Assembly: GCA_964584755.1 (NCBI GenBank) | Contig: CAZPAV010000022.1 | Coordinates: forward strand, 1-44,252 | Direction: 5' to 3' | From: CAZPAV01 sp964584755 | GTDB taxonomy: Bacteria > Actinomycetota > Acidimicrobiia > Spongiisociales > UBA5794 | Length of the DNA stretch: 44,252 bases | In this document: positions 31,553 to 39,619 of the stretch, one piece after another | How positions within the stretch are numbered: position 1 is the first letter of the stretch | Layout of the letters: each line of letters starts with the position of its first letter | Translations under genes and position numbers: made by a program | The notes under the pieces: generated by a model | What the model was told of the DNA's origin: nothing | Databases searched by the model: none | What the model saw: the letters and a program-made list of their open reading frames with translations, nothing else

Positions 31553-33049
31553 TCATGCCTGCTCCGGTGCCGCGATGCGGTGGAAGACGAGACCGGCGAC
31601 GAGCGTGATGCCGACGAGCCAGGCGAGGGCGAGGAGGAGGGCGTCCCCGCGGTCGAGGGTCGGTGTGAACGCGCCGTCGACGAGGAGCTGGACGGAGCCC
31701 CGCGCCGGGAGGAAACGACCCCAGTCCGGTGGCGCGGCGCTGAACATCACGTTCTGGGCGATCCCGACGTCGATCATCGGGAGCAGGAACATGACGTACA
31801 ACCCGCCGAGTCGTCCGAAGAGCGCGCCGACGAGGACACCGATCATGCCGTAGGTGAAGGCGACGATCACGCTGGAGAGGGCGAAGGGGCCCCACTGGGC
31901 GGGGAGGAAGTCGAACGCGGTGACGGCGAGCGACACCGCGGCGGTGAGGAGGGCGGCGAGGCCGATTACTCCGAGGCGGGCGGTGAGGATCTCGGCGGGA
32001 CGTATCCCGGCGAGCGCCAGGCGGCGGTCCGCCTCGAGGGAGCTCACGACGACGAACATCCCGGCGAGACCGGCGATGAAGGCCACGGTGATCGGAACCA
32101 TGAGGGCTCCGTGGACGTCCGCCATGGAGAGGATGCGGATCGTGGAGCGGCCGCCCTCGACGAGCGCCACGGGCGCGGGCTCCTCGGGGGTGACGGCGAA
32201 GCTCAGCGAGATGAACAGGACGGGCAACAGGACGAGCAGGACCCACATGGTGAGGTTGCGCCGGTACTCCCGGAATCCGTAGGTGAACGCCGCCAGGATG
32301 CGCTGCCGCACGCCGGCGAGGCGACGTGGCCGCCGCCGATCGCCGGTGCGGGTCGTCGCGGCGAAGAGCGACGCGGAGACGGCGAGACCACCGACCGTCC
32401 ACAGCAGCGACCACCCGAGGTCGCCGAGGGGTCCGGCATGGCCGGAGGGTCGGCCGAGGAGGAGGAAGGTGGGGAAGTGGGTCGGGAACAGCCTCGTCGC
32501 CGGCATGTCGCCACCGACCATCCCCGGGCCGAGGAAGACGTCGAACATCCAGAGGAAGACGACGACGAGGGACCCGTTCAGCGGGTTCTTGACCACCGCA
32601 CCGACCGCCACGCCGAGAGCCAGGTACGTCGTGGCGAAGATGGCCGTGCCCACGAGGATCCGGAGCGGGTGGGCGACCTCGGTGCGGATCGCCAGGGTGC
32701 CGAACGCCACGACCGTGGCGAGGGCGGCGAGCGCCAGACCGGCGGTCAGCCTCGCCGTGACGATGCGCAGCGGTCCCATGCCGGCCGCGGCGAGGCGCCG
32801 GTCGGGTCGCCAGGAGCCCTCGACGAGGAAGTACCCGGCGACCCCGGCGAGGAAGGCCGCCGCCCAGCCCGCGGTGGGCGCGGCGAGGGAGGCGGTGTCG
32901 TCGATGCCGCCGAGGATGGCGGCGAACTCGGTGATCGCCGACGCCGCGAGGGCGACGAACAGCACCGGGACGACGACGAGCAGCGCCAGGTTCAGCGGCC
33001 GGCGGGCGTACGCGGCGAGGTACCGCCTCGTGAGGAGCATCGTCGTCAC
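31553..33049 (-). CDS. Double-length ABC-2 permease
   Basis: 498 residues, about twelve membrane segments in two similar halves (each near 245 residues): both begin with a basic amphipathic helix (RRYLAAYARRPLN and YGFREYRRNL) and carry a matching coupling region (WRPDRRLAAAGMGPLRIVTARL and LEADRRLALAGIRPAEILTARL). The repetition shows an internal duplication, so one chain can form the whole channel. Starts at a GTG (33049) overlapping the ATPase stop by 4 bp. Substrate unknown. Confidence 0.87.
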   Translation of the reverse strand: MTTMLLTRRYLAAYARRPLNLALLVVVPVLFVALAASAITEFAAILGGIDDTASLAAPTAGWAAAFLAGVAGYFLVEGSWRPDRRLAAAGMGPLRIVTARLTAGLALAALATVVAFGTLAIRTEVAHPLRILVGTAIFATTYLALGVAVGAVVKNPLNGSLVVVFLWMFDVFLGPGMVGGDMPATRLFPTHFPTFLLLGRPSGHAGPLGDLGWSLLWTVGGLAVSASLFAATTRTGDRRRPRRLAGVRQRILAAFTYGFREYRRNLTMWVLLVLLPVLFISLSFAVTPEEPAPVALVEGGRSTIRILSMADVHGALMVPITVAFIAGLAGMFVVVSSLEADRRLALAGIRPAEILTARLGVIGLAALLTAAVSLAVTAFDFLPAQWGPFALSSVIVAFTYGMIGVLVGALFGRLGGLYVMFLLPMIDVGIAQNVMFSAAPPDWGRFLPARGSVQLLVDGAFTPTLDRGDALLLALAWLVGITLVAGLVFHRIAAPEQA

Positions 33050-33756
33050 GCCGGGACCGTCCTCCCGTTCCGGAGTTGGACGATCCGGTCGAAGCGCTCC
33101 GCGTCGACGACGAAGTGGCTGATGACGAGCACCGCACGTCCCGCCGCTCTGCGGCGCGCGGTGAGCTCCCAGAAGCGGAGGTAGGTGTCCCAGTCGAAGC
33201 CCGCGTAGGGCTCGTCGAGGAGGAGGAGGTCCGGGTCGGGGAGGAGGGCGAGCCCGAGGTTCAACTTGGCCCGGGTCCCGCCCGAGAGCTCCTCGACTCG
33301 CGTCTGCGCGTAGGTGGTGAAGTCGAGGACTCGGTACAGCTCGTCGCGCGAGCGCTCCATGGCGCCGGGATCCATGCCGTAGGCCCGGCCGAAGAGCTCG
33401 AAGTGCTCGTCACATGTGAGCCGTTCGTAGAGGATCGGTTCCTGGGGGCAGTAGCCGACGGATCCGTTCCTCGTGACGGTGCCGCCGTCACGAGCGAGGC
33501 TGCCGACGAGGATCTTCATGAACGTCGACTTGCCCGATCCGTTCTCGCCGACGAGGCCGACGACCTCTCCGGGGTATAGCGTGACGGCGGCGTCGAGGAG
33601 CACCGGGCGGAGGCGCCGTCGCAGCAGCCCGCCCTGCCGGTACGCCTTGGTGACTCCCCGGGCGGTGAGCAGGGCCCGCGGCCCGCCGCCGGTCCGGCTC
33701 GGCGCGGCCGTGGTCTCGAGCGGGCTCTCGGTGGGGACGTGGACGGGGTCGCTCAT
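33046..33756 (-). CDS. ABC-2 exporter ATPase (partner of the double-length permease)
   Basis: 236 residues from the ATG at 33756, overlapping the methyltransferase stop by 4 bp. Walker A GENGSGKST near residues 70-78, Q-loop YCPQEPI, signature LSGGTRAKL, Walker B LLLLDEP with the D-loop region YAGFDWD, switch His ISHFVVD. The N-terminal 25 residues are Pro/Thr-rich and have no obvious role. It lacks the long C-terminal extension of the other two exporter ATPases in the window. Confidence 0.9.
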   Translation of the reverse strand: MSDPVHVPTESPLETTAAPSRTGGGPRALLTARGVTKAYRQGGLLRRRLRPVLLDAAVTLYPGEVVGLVGENGSGKSTFMKILVGSLARDGGTVTRNGSVGYCPQEPILYERLTCDEHFELFGRAYGMDPGAMERSRDELYRVLDFTTYAQTRVEELSGGTRAKLNLGLALLPDPDLLLLDEPYAGFDWDTYLRFWELTARRRAAGRAVLVISHFVVDAERFDRIVQLRNGRTVPA

Positions 33757-34442
33757 GGTTCTCGTGATGTCCGGCGGGAGCTCCCGTCGCGGGGAGATGG
33801 CCGGGTCGGGGAGGAGGGCCGCGCCACGATCTCGCGCCAGACGCCGCTCCGACGGACGTGGATGATCTCGAGACCGGCGGCGGCGACGTTCTCCTCGGTG
33901 CGGCGGTCGATCCGGAAGCCGAAGACCCGGCGGGTGAGGGGCGAGAGGAGGTCGGCGAGGCGACCGAGGATCGGGTTGCGGGGTCGCACGTGCTCGAGGA
34001 GGAGGGCGGTGCCGTCGGGGCGCAGCACGCGACCGAGCTCGTGGAGGCCCCGGACAGGGTCGGCCACCGAGCAGAAGACGCACGTCGCCACCGCGGCGTC
34101 GAAGGAGGCGTCCGCGAAGGGGAGGTCCTGGACGTCGGCCTCGAGGAGCTCCACTCCCGATCGGTGCGCGGCGCGCCGCCGGGCACGGTCGAGCATCCGG
34201 GCGGAGACGTCGATGCCGGTCACCGTCGCTTCCTCGGGGTAGTGGGGGAGGTTCCTCCCGGTGCCGACGCCGACCTCGAGCACCGCGCCCCGCGCGGCGC
34301 GGAGGAGGCGTCTCCGCCTCCTCCGCGTGCCCGCGAGCTCCATGGGGGCGTCGTAGAGGTCGTAGAGGGCCGCCATGCGGTCGTAGCGGCGCGTGACCTC
34401 GGCCTGGGCCCGGTGGCGATCGACGGTGCGACGTTCGGCCAC
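33753..34442 (-). CDS. Class I SAM-dependent methyltransferase (UbiE/PmtA-like)
   Basis: 229 residues from a GTG at 34442, eight bases after the CsoR-YHS stop; no clear ribosome-binding site. RYDRMAALYDLYDAPMEL is the N-terminal helix of UbiE-like methyltransferases, LEVGVGTGRN (54-63) the SAM-binding loop, GIDVSARML motif II, ADVQDLPFADASFD motif III, LRPDGTALLLEHV motif IV. The C-terminal segment matches small-molecule or phospholipid methyltransferases. Substrate unknown; a quinone, lipid amine or metalloid is possible. Its place between a metal-sensor gene and exporter genes suggests a stress-linked role. Confidence 0.85.
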   Translation of the reverse strand: MAERRTVDRHRAQAEVTRRYDRMAALYDLYDAPMELAGTRRRRRRLLRAARGAVLEVGVGTGRNLPHYPEEATVTGIDVSARMLDRARRRAAHRSGVELLEADVQDLPFADASFDAAVATCVFCSVADPVRGLHELGRVLRPDGTALLLEHVRPRNPILGRLADLLSPLTRRVFGFRIDRRTEENVAAAGLEIIHVRRSGVWREIVARPSSPTRPSPRDGSSRRTSREP

Positions 34443-34450
34443 CGGGGCGC

Positions 34451-35023
34451 TCAGGACGCGGGCTCGGCGGCGTGGTGACCGTGGCCCCCGCAGCACCCGC
34501 CGTGTCCGTGCTCCGCGGTCATGTGGTGGTGGCCTTCGTGCTCGGCGTCTTCGGAGGCGCCGGCGAGGAAGCGCTCGGGGTCGGCGAGGAACGCCTTCCG
34601 GCATCCCGGGGAGCAGAACGCGTAGGCGTCGTACCCCTCGGCGCGGAGGGCCGTGTCGTCGACCTGCATGCCGCAGACGGGATCCAGGAGCTTCGTCATG
34701 TCAGGTTTCCTCTCGTTCGTGGTCTCCGTGGAGACCGGTCGTTCCTTCGTCGCCCGGGAGCCCCGGGGTGGTGCGCCGAACATCGTGGCGAGCAGCTCCT
34801 CGACGATGTCGTCGGTGCGCCCGGCACGGACCGCCGCCGGCACACACCGGCGCAGGTGTCCGGCGAGCAGCTCGCGGCGGGCGTGCTCGAGGGCTCCCTG
34901 GACCGCGGAGAGCTGATGGAGGACGTCGATGCAGTACCGCTGCTCGTCGACCATCCGGATGACCGCGTCGAGGTGACCTCGGGCGATGGTGAGGCGGCGG
35001 GCGGCGTCCGCTCGGTTGCCCAT
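34451..35023 (-). CDS. CsoR-type metal-sensing repressor fused to a YHS domain with His/Cys-rich tail
   Basis: 190 residues, one uninterrupted frame. Residues 1-90 are a CsoR/RcnR-family repressor with ligands Cys31, His56 and Cys60, in the Cys-x24-His-x3-Cys spacing of Cu(I)-sensing CsoR. After a linker (91-108) comes a YHS domain (about 111-155: DPVCGMQV and FCSPGCRKAF). The tail (160-190) has nine His and a CC pair. The ATG at 35023 has GAGGAG nearby. Met109 starts MTKLLDPVCGM after an AGAGGA, so a free YHS form may also be made. A CsoR-like operator lies in the promoter. Confidence 0.85.
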   Translation of the reverse strand: MGNRADAARRLTIARGHLDAVIRMVDEQRYCIDVLHQLSAVQGALEHARRELLAGHLRRCVPAAVRAGRTDDIVEELLATMFGAPPRGSRATKERPVSTETTNERKPDMTKLLDPVCGMQVDDTALRAEGYDAYAFCSPGCRKAFLADPERFLAGASEDAEHEGHHHMTAEHGHGGCCGGHGHHAAEPAS

Positions 35024-35062
35024 CCTCACTCTCCTCGCGTCGTGGTCGGGGCACCTGGGTCC

Positions 35063-35092
35063 ATTGTCCCACCCCACAGGGGGTGGGGTCAA
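35063..35092 (-). promoter_or_regulatory. Promoter of the CsoR-YHS operon with operator in the spacer
   Basis: Minus strand: -35 TTGACC (35092-35087), 18-bp spacer, -10 GACAAT (35068-35063). The palindrome CCCACCCC-N4-GGGGTGGG (35068-35087) fills the spacer and overlaps the edges of both hexamers. This resembles the mycobacterial CsoR operator (CCCACCCC/GGGGTGGG type). Apo-repressor binding would block polymerase; metal binding would release it. Confidence 0.65.
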
Positions 35093-35139
35093 GTCCTGTT
35101 TCGGGCACGTACACGGGGCTTCCGTGCGGAGGGTCACCT

Positions 35140-35164
35140 CCCGGACCCCGTCCGGGGGCAGAAT
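35140..35164 (+). promoter_or_regulatory. Palindrome and leaderless -10 before the SRAP gene
   Basis: CCCGGAC-N3-GTCCGGG (35140-35156) sits just upstream of CAGAAT (35159-35164), which is six bases before the ATG at 35171. The hexamer spacing fits leaderless transcription; the palindrome could be an operator over the -35 position or chance in GC-rich DNA. Confidence 0.4.
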
Positions 35165-35170
35165 GGGAGC

Positions 35171-35860
35171 ATGTGCGGCAGGATCGTCCAGGCCGAGGAG
35201 CCCGAACGGTACGCGGAGTGGTTCCGCGTCGACCGGATCGTGGCCGGACCGCGACCCCGGAGTTGGAACGTGGCACCCACCACCGAGGTGTACGCCGTGG
35301 TCGACCACGAGGGTGAGCGCCTGCTCGGGACCCTCCGCTGGGGACTCGTGCCGTTCTGGGCCAAGGATCCGCGGATCGGGAGCCGCCTCGTGAACGCCCG
35401 CGCCGAGACCCTGGCGACGAGACCCGCGTTCCGGGACCCGTTCCGACACCGCCGCTGCCTCGTGCCGGCGGACGGGTTCTACGAATGGGAGCGGCGCGAG
35501 GGTCGCCGCGGGAAGGTCCCACACTACGTGTACGGGCGGGACGGCCGGCCCCTCGCCCTCGCCGGACTCTGGTCGAGCTGGGAGGACCCCGACGGCGGCG
35601 GGCGTCTCCGCACCTGCACGATCGTCACGGGCCGTCCCAACGAGCTCGTCGGCCGGCTCCACGATCGGATGCCGGTGATCCTCCCGCCCCAGGCGTGGGA
35701 TCCCTGGCTCGACCCCGACCTCGACGACCCGGACGCGCTGCGAGACCTCCTCGCGACGTACCCGGCGGAGTCCCTCGCCGAGCACGCGGTGTCCACGCTC
35801 GTGAACCGGGTGACGAACGACGCCCCCGAGCTGACCGCTCCGGTGCGGGAGGGTCAGTGA
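35171..35860 (+). CDS. SRAP/HMCES-family abasic-site processing protein
   Basis: 229 residues. Cys2 directly follows the initiator Met, as required for the thiazolidine crosslink to abasic DNA. Other active-site residues are Asn75 (NARAET), Glu105 (GFYEWE) and His164 (LHDRMPVIL). WNVAPTT and WGLVPFWA are family landmarks. The protein shields abasic sites in single-stranded DNA during replication. The need for Cys at position 2 fixes the start at 35171. It is divergent from the CsoR-YHS operon and may not be functionally tied to it. Confidence 0.93.
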   Translation: MCGRIVQAEEPERYAEWFRVDRIVAGPRPRSWNVAPTTEVYAVVDHEGERLLGTLRWGLVPFWAKDPRIGSRLVNARAETLATRPAFRDPFRHRRCLVPADGFYEWERREGRRGKVPHYVYGRDGRPLALAGLWSSWEDPDGGGRLRTCTIVTGRPNELVGRLHDRMPVILPPQAWDPWLDPDLDDPDALRDLLATYPAESLAEHAVSTLVNRVTNDAPELTAPVREGQ

Positions 35861-36030
35861 AGGGCGCGGAGCGCCATGAGGGCCAGGGCGAGGGTGGCGA
35901 GGCCGACGACGAGGATGCGCAGCTCGGATCGGCGGCGGACCAGCCAGAGGGCGGCGACGAGCGCGGTCAGGGTGAGCCCGAGCTGAGCGAGCACGCCGGT
36001 GTCGGTGCGAGGCAGGAGGAGTTCGCCCAC
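35854..36030 (-). CDS. Small two-helix membrane protein
   Basis: 58 residues from a GTG at 36030. Two hydrophobic segments (LGLTLTALVAALWLV and ILVVGLATLALALMAL) separated by RRRSELR. It overlaps the convergent SRAP stop by 7 bp. No family recognised. Ribosome-binding site is weak, so it may be spurious, although the two clean helices argue for a real gene. Confidence 0.45.
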   Translation of the reverse strand: MGELLLPRTDTGVLAQLGLTLTALVAALWLVRRRSELRILVVGLATLALALMALRALH

Positions 36031-36137
36031 GTCACCCCAACCCCGGGGGGGCCGGCGACGATTCCCCGGCACCCGGCGGCGGCTCGTGGCGCGACGGATC
36101 CCGTGGGGATGGCGCCGGTTCGACGGCGGCGCACCGC

Positions 36138-36143
36138 TAGCGT
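36138..36143 (+). promoter_or_regulatory. -10-like TAGCGT before the threonine dehydrogenase gene
   Basis: TAGCGT lies ten bases before the ATG at 36154, giving a leader of only a few bases. Same hexamer as at 17709, 22990 and 41659. Confidence 0.35.
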
Positions 36144-36153
36144 TCGAGGTGCG

Positions 36154-37212
36154 ATGCGTGCCCTCCGCAAGACCGCGCCCGGTCCCGGGTTCGAGATGGA
36201 GGAGGTTCCCGTTCCCGCCGTCGCTCCCGACGAGGTGCTCGTCGAGGTTCGTGCCACCTCGATCTGCGGTACCGACCTCCACATCCTCCGTTGGGACCCC
36301 TGGGCGGCCCGGCACGTCGTCGCCCCCGTCACCGTGGGCCACGAGCTCACCGGCGTGGTCGTGGAGCGGGGGGCCGAGGTGGAGGAACCCGAGATCGGCC
36401 GGCTCGTCTCGGTGGAGTCGCACGTCGTCTGCAACCGGTGTAGCTGGTGCCGCACCGGACAGGGCCACCTCTGCCCCAACACGCGGATCCTCGGCGTGCA
36501 CCGGGACGGCGCCTTCGCGGAGTACGTCGCCGTTCCCGCCCAGAACGCCTGGTGCGACCCGCCCGAGATGCCGTACTCGATCGCCTCGCTCCAGGAGAAC
36601 TTCGGGAACGCGGTCCACACCGTCACCACGCCCCGGGTCTCCGGCCGGAAGGTGCTCATCACCGGCGCCGGGCCGGTGGGGTTGATGGCGGTCGGCGCGG
36701 CGAAGGCCCTCGGCGCCCGCTCCGTCTTCGTGACCGACGTGAGCGCCTACCGGCTCGACCTCGCCCGCGTCATGGGGGCGGACCTCGCGCTCGACGCCGG
36801 CCGTGTCGACGTCGAGGCGATCGTGCGGGAGGAGACCGGGGGCGGCGGCGTCGACGTGCTCTGTGAGATGTCCGGGGCTCCCGCCGCGATCGAGACGGGC
36901 TTCCGTCTCCTCAAGCCGGGGGGAGAGGCGGCGCTCCTCGGACTCACCTCGCGGCGCATCGTGTTCGATCTCGACGACCACGTCGTCTTCAAGGGGGCCA
37001 CCGTGCACGGGATCGTCGGTCGCCGGCTGTGGCAGACGTGGTTCGAGATGCGCGGCCTCATGCGGGCCGGCGCCGTGGATCTGGCGCCGCTCGTCACCCA
37101 CCGCTTCGCGCTCGACGACTGGGAGAAGGCGTTCGCGCTCATGGAATCCGGGCAGTGCGGCAAGGTCGTGTTGTTCCCCGACGCGTCCCACGCCGACGGC
37201 CCGCTCGGCTGA
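36154..37212 (+). CDS. tdh: L-threonine 3-dehydrogenase
   Basis: 352 residues, zinc medium-chain dehydrogenase. Catalytic zinc ligands Cys38 (SICGTDLH), His63 and Glu64 (GHE). Structural zinc site Cys93, Cys96, Cys99 and Cys107. NAD-binding GAGPVGL (near 169-175). NAVHTVT and the C-terminus match Tdh. It oxidises threonine to 2-amino-3-oxobutyrate, which the next gene's product cleaves to glycine and acetyl-CoA. The neighbouring kbl gene, 10 bp away, makes the assignment firm among MDR enzymes. Confidence 0.92.
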   Translation: MRALRKTAPGPGFEMEEVPVPAVAPDEVLVEVRATSICGTDLHILRWDPWAARHVVAPVTVGHELTGVVVERGAEVEEPEIGRLVSVESHVVCNRCSWCRTGQGHLCPNTRILGVHRDGAFAEYVAVPAQNAWCDPPEMPYSIASLQENFGNAVHTVTTPRVSGRKVLITGAGPVGLMAVGAAKALGARSVFVTDVSAYRLDLARVMGADLALDAGRVDVEAIVREETGGGGVDVLCEMSGAPAAIETGFRLLKPGGEAALLGLTSRRIVFDLDDHVVFKGATVHGIVGRRLWQTWFEMRGLMRAGAVDLAPLVTHRFALDDWEKAFALMESGQCGKVVLFPDASHADGPLG

Positions 37213-37222
37213 AGGAGGCTCG

Positions 37223-38410
37223 ATGGGCAAGACCGATTTCCTCGTCGAGGAGCTGCAGCGGCTGCGAGACGAAGGCCTGTACACGACGATCCGGCACGTG
37301 GACTCCCGCCAGGGGGCCTGGCTCGTCGTGGACGGCCGTCGCGTCCTCAACTTCTGCTCGAACAACTACCTCGGCCTCGCCGGCGATCCCCGGCTCGTCG
37401 CCGCCGCCAAGGCGGCACTCGACCGCTTCGGGGTCGGTCCCGGCGCGGTGCGCACGATCGCCGGCACCACGACGTTGCACGACGAGCTCGAGGCCCGTCT
37501 GGCGCGGTTCAAGGGCGTGCCCGCCGCGATCTCCCTCCAATCCGGCTTCGCCGCGAACCTCGCGGTCATCCCCGCGCTCGTGGGGGACGGCGACGTCATC
37601 GTGTCCGACGAGCTCAACCACGCCTCGATCGTGGACGGGGTCCGGCTCGCCCGGGCCCGCCGCACGATCTACCCCCACGGCGACGTCGACGGGCTGCGGG
37701 CGCGTCTCGCCGAGGCACGGGAGGAGGGGACGCGGCGCATCCTCGTCGTCACCGACGGCGTCTTCTCCATGGACGGTGATCTCGCCCCCCTCGACGGGAT
37801 CGTCGCCGCGGCCGACGCCTACGACGCCATGGTGATGGTCGACGACGCCCACGGAGAGGGGGTGCTCGGACGCGGGGGGCGCGGCATCGTCGACCACTTC
37901 GGGCTCCACGGGCGGGTCGACGTGGAGGTGGGCACGATGTCGAAGGCCTTCGGCGTGGTGGGAGGGTACGTCGCCGGCTCGAGGGAGCTCGTCGACTGGT
38001 TGCGGCAGCGGGGCCGACCCTTCCTCTTCTCCTCGGCGGTGACGCCGGCGGACGTGGCGGCCTGCATCGCCGCCGTCGACGTCCTCGAGTCCTCCACCGA
38101 GCTCGTGGACCGACTGTGGGAGAACACCCGCACCTTCGGCGACATGATGCGAAGCGCCGGCTTCGATCTCGGTGCCTCGCAGACACCGATCACCCCCGTC
38201 ATGCTCGGTGACGAGAAGATCGCCGGGGAGTTCTCACGGCGGCTCTTCGAGGAGCAGGACGTGTTCGCCCAGGCGATCGCGTACCCGACGGTGCCGCGGG
38301 GAAAGGCCCGAATCCGGGTCATGATCTCGGCGGCCCACGACGACGCCGACCTGCAGCGGGGGGCCGAGGCGTTCGTCGCGGTCGGACGTGGGCTGGGGGT
38401 CGTGGCGTGA
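37223..38410 (+). CDS. kbl: Glycine C-acetyltransferase (2-amino-3-ketobutyrate CoA ligase)
   Basis: 395 residues, fold-type I PLP enzyme of the alpha-oxoamine synthase family. FCSNNYLGLA, SDELNHASIVDG, VVTDGVFSMDGD, MVDDAHGEG, and PLP-binding Lys241 in GTMSKAFG. Converts 2-amino-3-oxobutyrate and CoA to glycine and acetyl-CoA. Preceded by GAAGGAGG that overlaps the tdh stop, so the two are made together. Other members (BioF, HemA, SPT) are less likely given tdh next door. Confidence 0.94.
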   Translation: MGKTDFLVEELQRLRDEGLYTTIRHVDSRQGAWLVVDGRRVLNFCSNNYLGLAGDPRLVAAAKAALDRFGVGPGAVRTIAGTTTLHDELEARLARFKGVPAAISLQSGFAANLAVIPALVGDGDVIVSDELNHASIVDGVRLARARRTIYPHGDVDGLRARLAEAREEGTRRILVVTDGVFSMDGDLAPLDGIVAAADAYDAMVMVDDAHGEGVLGRGGRGIVDHFGLHGRVDVEVGTMSKAFGVVGGYVAGSRELVDWLRQRGRPFLFSSAVTPADVAACIAAVDVLESSTELVDRLWENTRTFGDMMRSAGFDLGASQTPITPVMLGDEKIAGEFSRRLFEEQDVFAQAIAYPTVPRGKARIRVMISAAHDDADLQRGAEAFVAVGRGLGVVA

Positions 38411-38886
38411 CCGTCGGAACCCCCACGGGGCTCACGGTCCGTCCCCTGCGACGGATGTGGGCCGCGTTCCTCGGCGTCGACGTCCTCCTCGGCGCCGCCG
38501 CCGGTCTCCTCACGACCGGATCGGGGCACGTCTCCGGCGTGGTGACGGCCGTCGTGGCCGGGATCGCCGTGGTCGATCTCGCCGTCATGGGTTGGTTCCG
38601 GAGGATGGGGGAGGAGGGGATCCTGTCGGCCGTCTCGAACGAGGAGCTCCGCGCCATCTACACGAAGAGGTTCCTGCTCACGGCGACGTTCGCCCTCTCG
38701 CCGGCCGTCGTGGGGTTCGCCCTGGGTCTGGGCGCCGGAGCCGCGGCCCCGGCGTTGGCCACCGTGGCGCTCTCCTTCGCGGCGCTCCTCTACACGGGAC
38801 CGCGTCCGGGCGACCTGCGCCGGATCGACGAGCGGATGGTGGCCGCCGGCCGTCCGTTCCGCCTCTCGGCCGCCCTCGAGGCGTGA
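38407..38886 (+). CDS. Four-helix membrane protein of unknown function
   Basis: 159 residues from a GTG at 38407 that overlaps the kbl stop by 4 bp (GTGA). Four hydrophobic segments in two pairs (about 17-37 and 42-62; 90-108 and 113-130), with a polar hairpin (FRRMGEEGILSAVSNEELRAIYTKR) between. No recognised domain. Coupling to kbl suggests shared expression, not shared function. It ends 4 bp before the convergent next gene. Confidence 0.7.
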   Translation: MTVGTPTGLTVRPLRRMWAAFLGVDVLLGAAAGLLTTGSGHVSGVVTAVVAGIAVVDLAVMGWFRRMGEEGILSAVSNEELRAIYTKRFLLTATFALSPAVVGFALGLGAGAAAPALATVALSFAALLYTGPRPGDLRRIDERMVAAGRPFRLSAALEA

Positions 38887-38890
38887 CCCG

Positions 38891-39619
38891 TCAGGACGAC
38901 GAGGCGGGGGAGGCCGCCTGCGCCGGGTGGATCGACGGGGTCGGGTCGTTGACGATGAGCCGGTACCCGAACCAGATGAGCGCCAGTCCGAGGAGCTCGG
39001 TCACGTAGAGGACCTCGACCCGCCCGAAGCGGGCGAAGGATCCGCCGATCCCGGGGAGGAGGGCCCCCACGGCGATGGCGACGTTGCCGGCCACCCGCCG
39101 GCGGGACCCGGTGCGACTGCGCAGGTATCGGACCGCCGACCAGATCGCACCACCGACGAGCCAGAACAGGGCGTAGGTGTTGACGAACGGGGAGAACAGC
39201 CGGACCCACTGCCAGGACATGACCCGTCCCGTGAGGTGGAACGGCTCGACGAGGGCGTGGTCGATCGGCACGATGAGCACGAAGAGGGTCGCCACGGCCA
39301 GGTAGGCGACGATGCCGGCGGTGAACCGGTTCGCGGTGCGTCGGCGGAGGAGGAGATAGACGGTCCCCTGGGCGAGGAACACGCCTCCCATGAGCGCTCC
39401 GGCCACGTACCAGAGCCGGAACACCGGCTCGCTCCAGCCGAGGAGCGTGTTGAGGCTCTCCGACAGCGTGCCCAGTCCATAGACGACGACCCCGAGCATC
39501 CACCAGAACATGTAGATGCTCTTCGGCCTCCGCCGCCAGTGCCGATAGAGGACGGCGGCGAAGACGATCGACAGGGTCGTCGTCACGAGGGGCAGGAAAT
39601 CGACGGCTTGCCGTTCCAT
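38891..39619 (-). CDS. Seven-helix membrane protein of unknown function
   Basis: 242 residues from the ATG at 39619, with AGGGAGG just upstream. About seven evenly spaced membrane helices with few charged residues inside. Trp and Tyr cluster near the helix ends (YMFWWMLGVVVYGLG, WYVAGALMGG). I do not recognise the family; an analogous layout is seen in small sensory membrane domains. A short extracytoplasmic loop (HALVEPFHLTG) has two His. Confidence 0.72.
   Translation of the reverse strand: MERQAVDFLPLVTTTLSIVFAAVLYRHWRRRPKSIYMFWWMLGVVVYGLGTLSESLNTLLGWSEPVFRLWYVAGALMGGVFLAQGTVYLLLRRRTANRFTAGIVAYLAVATLFVLIVPIDHALVEPFHLTGRVMSWQWVRLFSPFVNTYALFWLVGGAIWSAVRYLRSRTGSRRRVAGNVAIAVGALLPGIGGSFARFGRVEVLYVTELLGLALIWFGYRLIVNDPTPSIHPAQAASPASSS

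Noticed and set aside
31427..33184. 585-codon plus-strand frame over the double-length permease.
   Set aside because: Glu/Gly/Arg-rich shadow; the minus strand gives a duplicated ABC-2 permease coupled to its ATPase.
34451..34699. YHS segment as a separate gene only.
   Set aside because: No stop separates it from the CsoR part, so the fusion is the primary product; a second product from Met109 remains possible.
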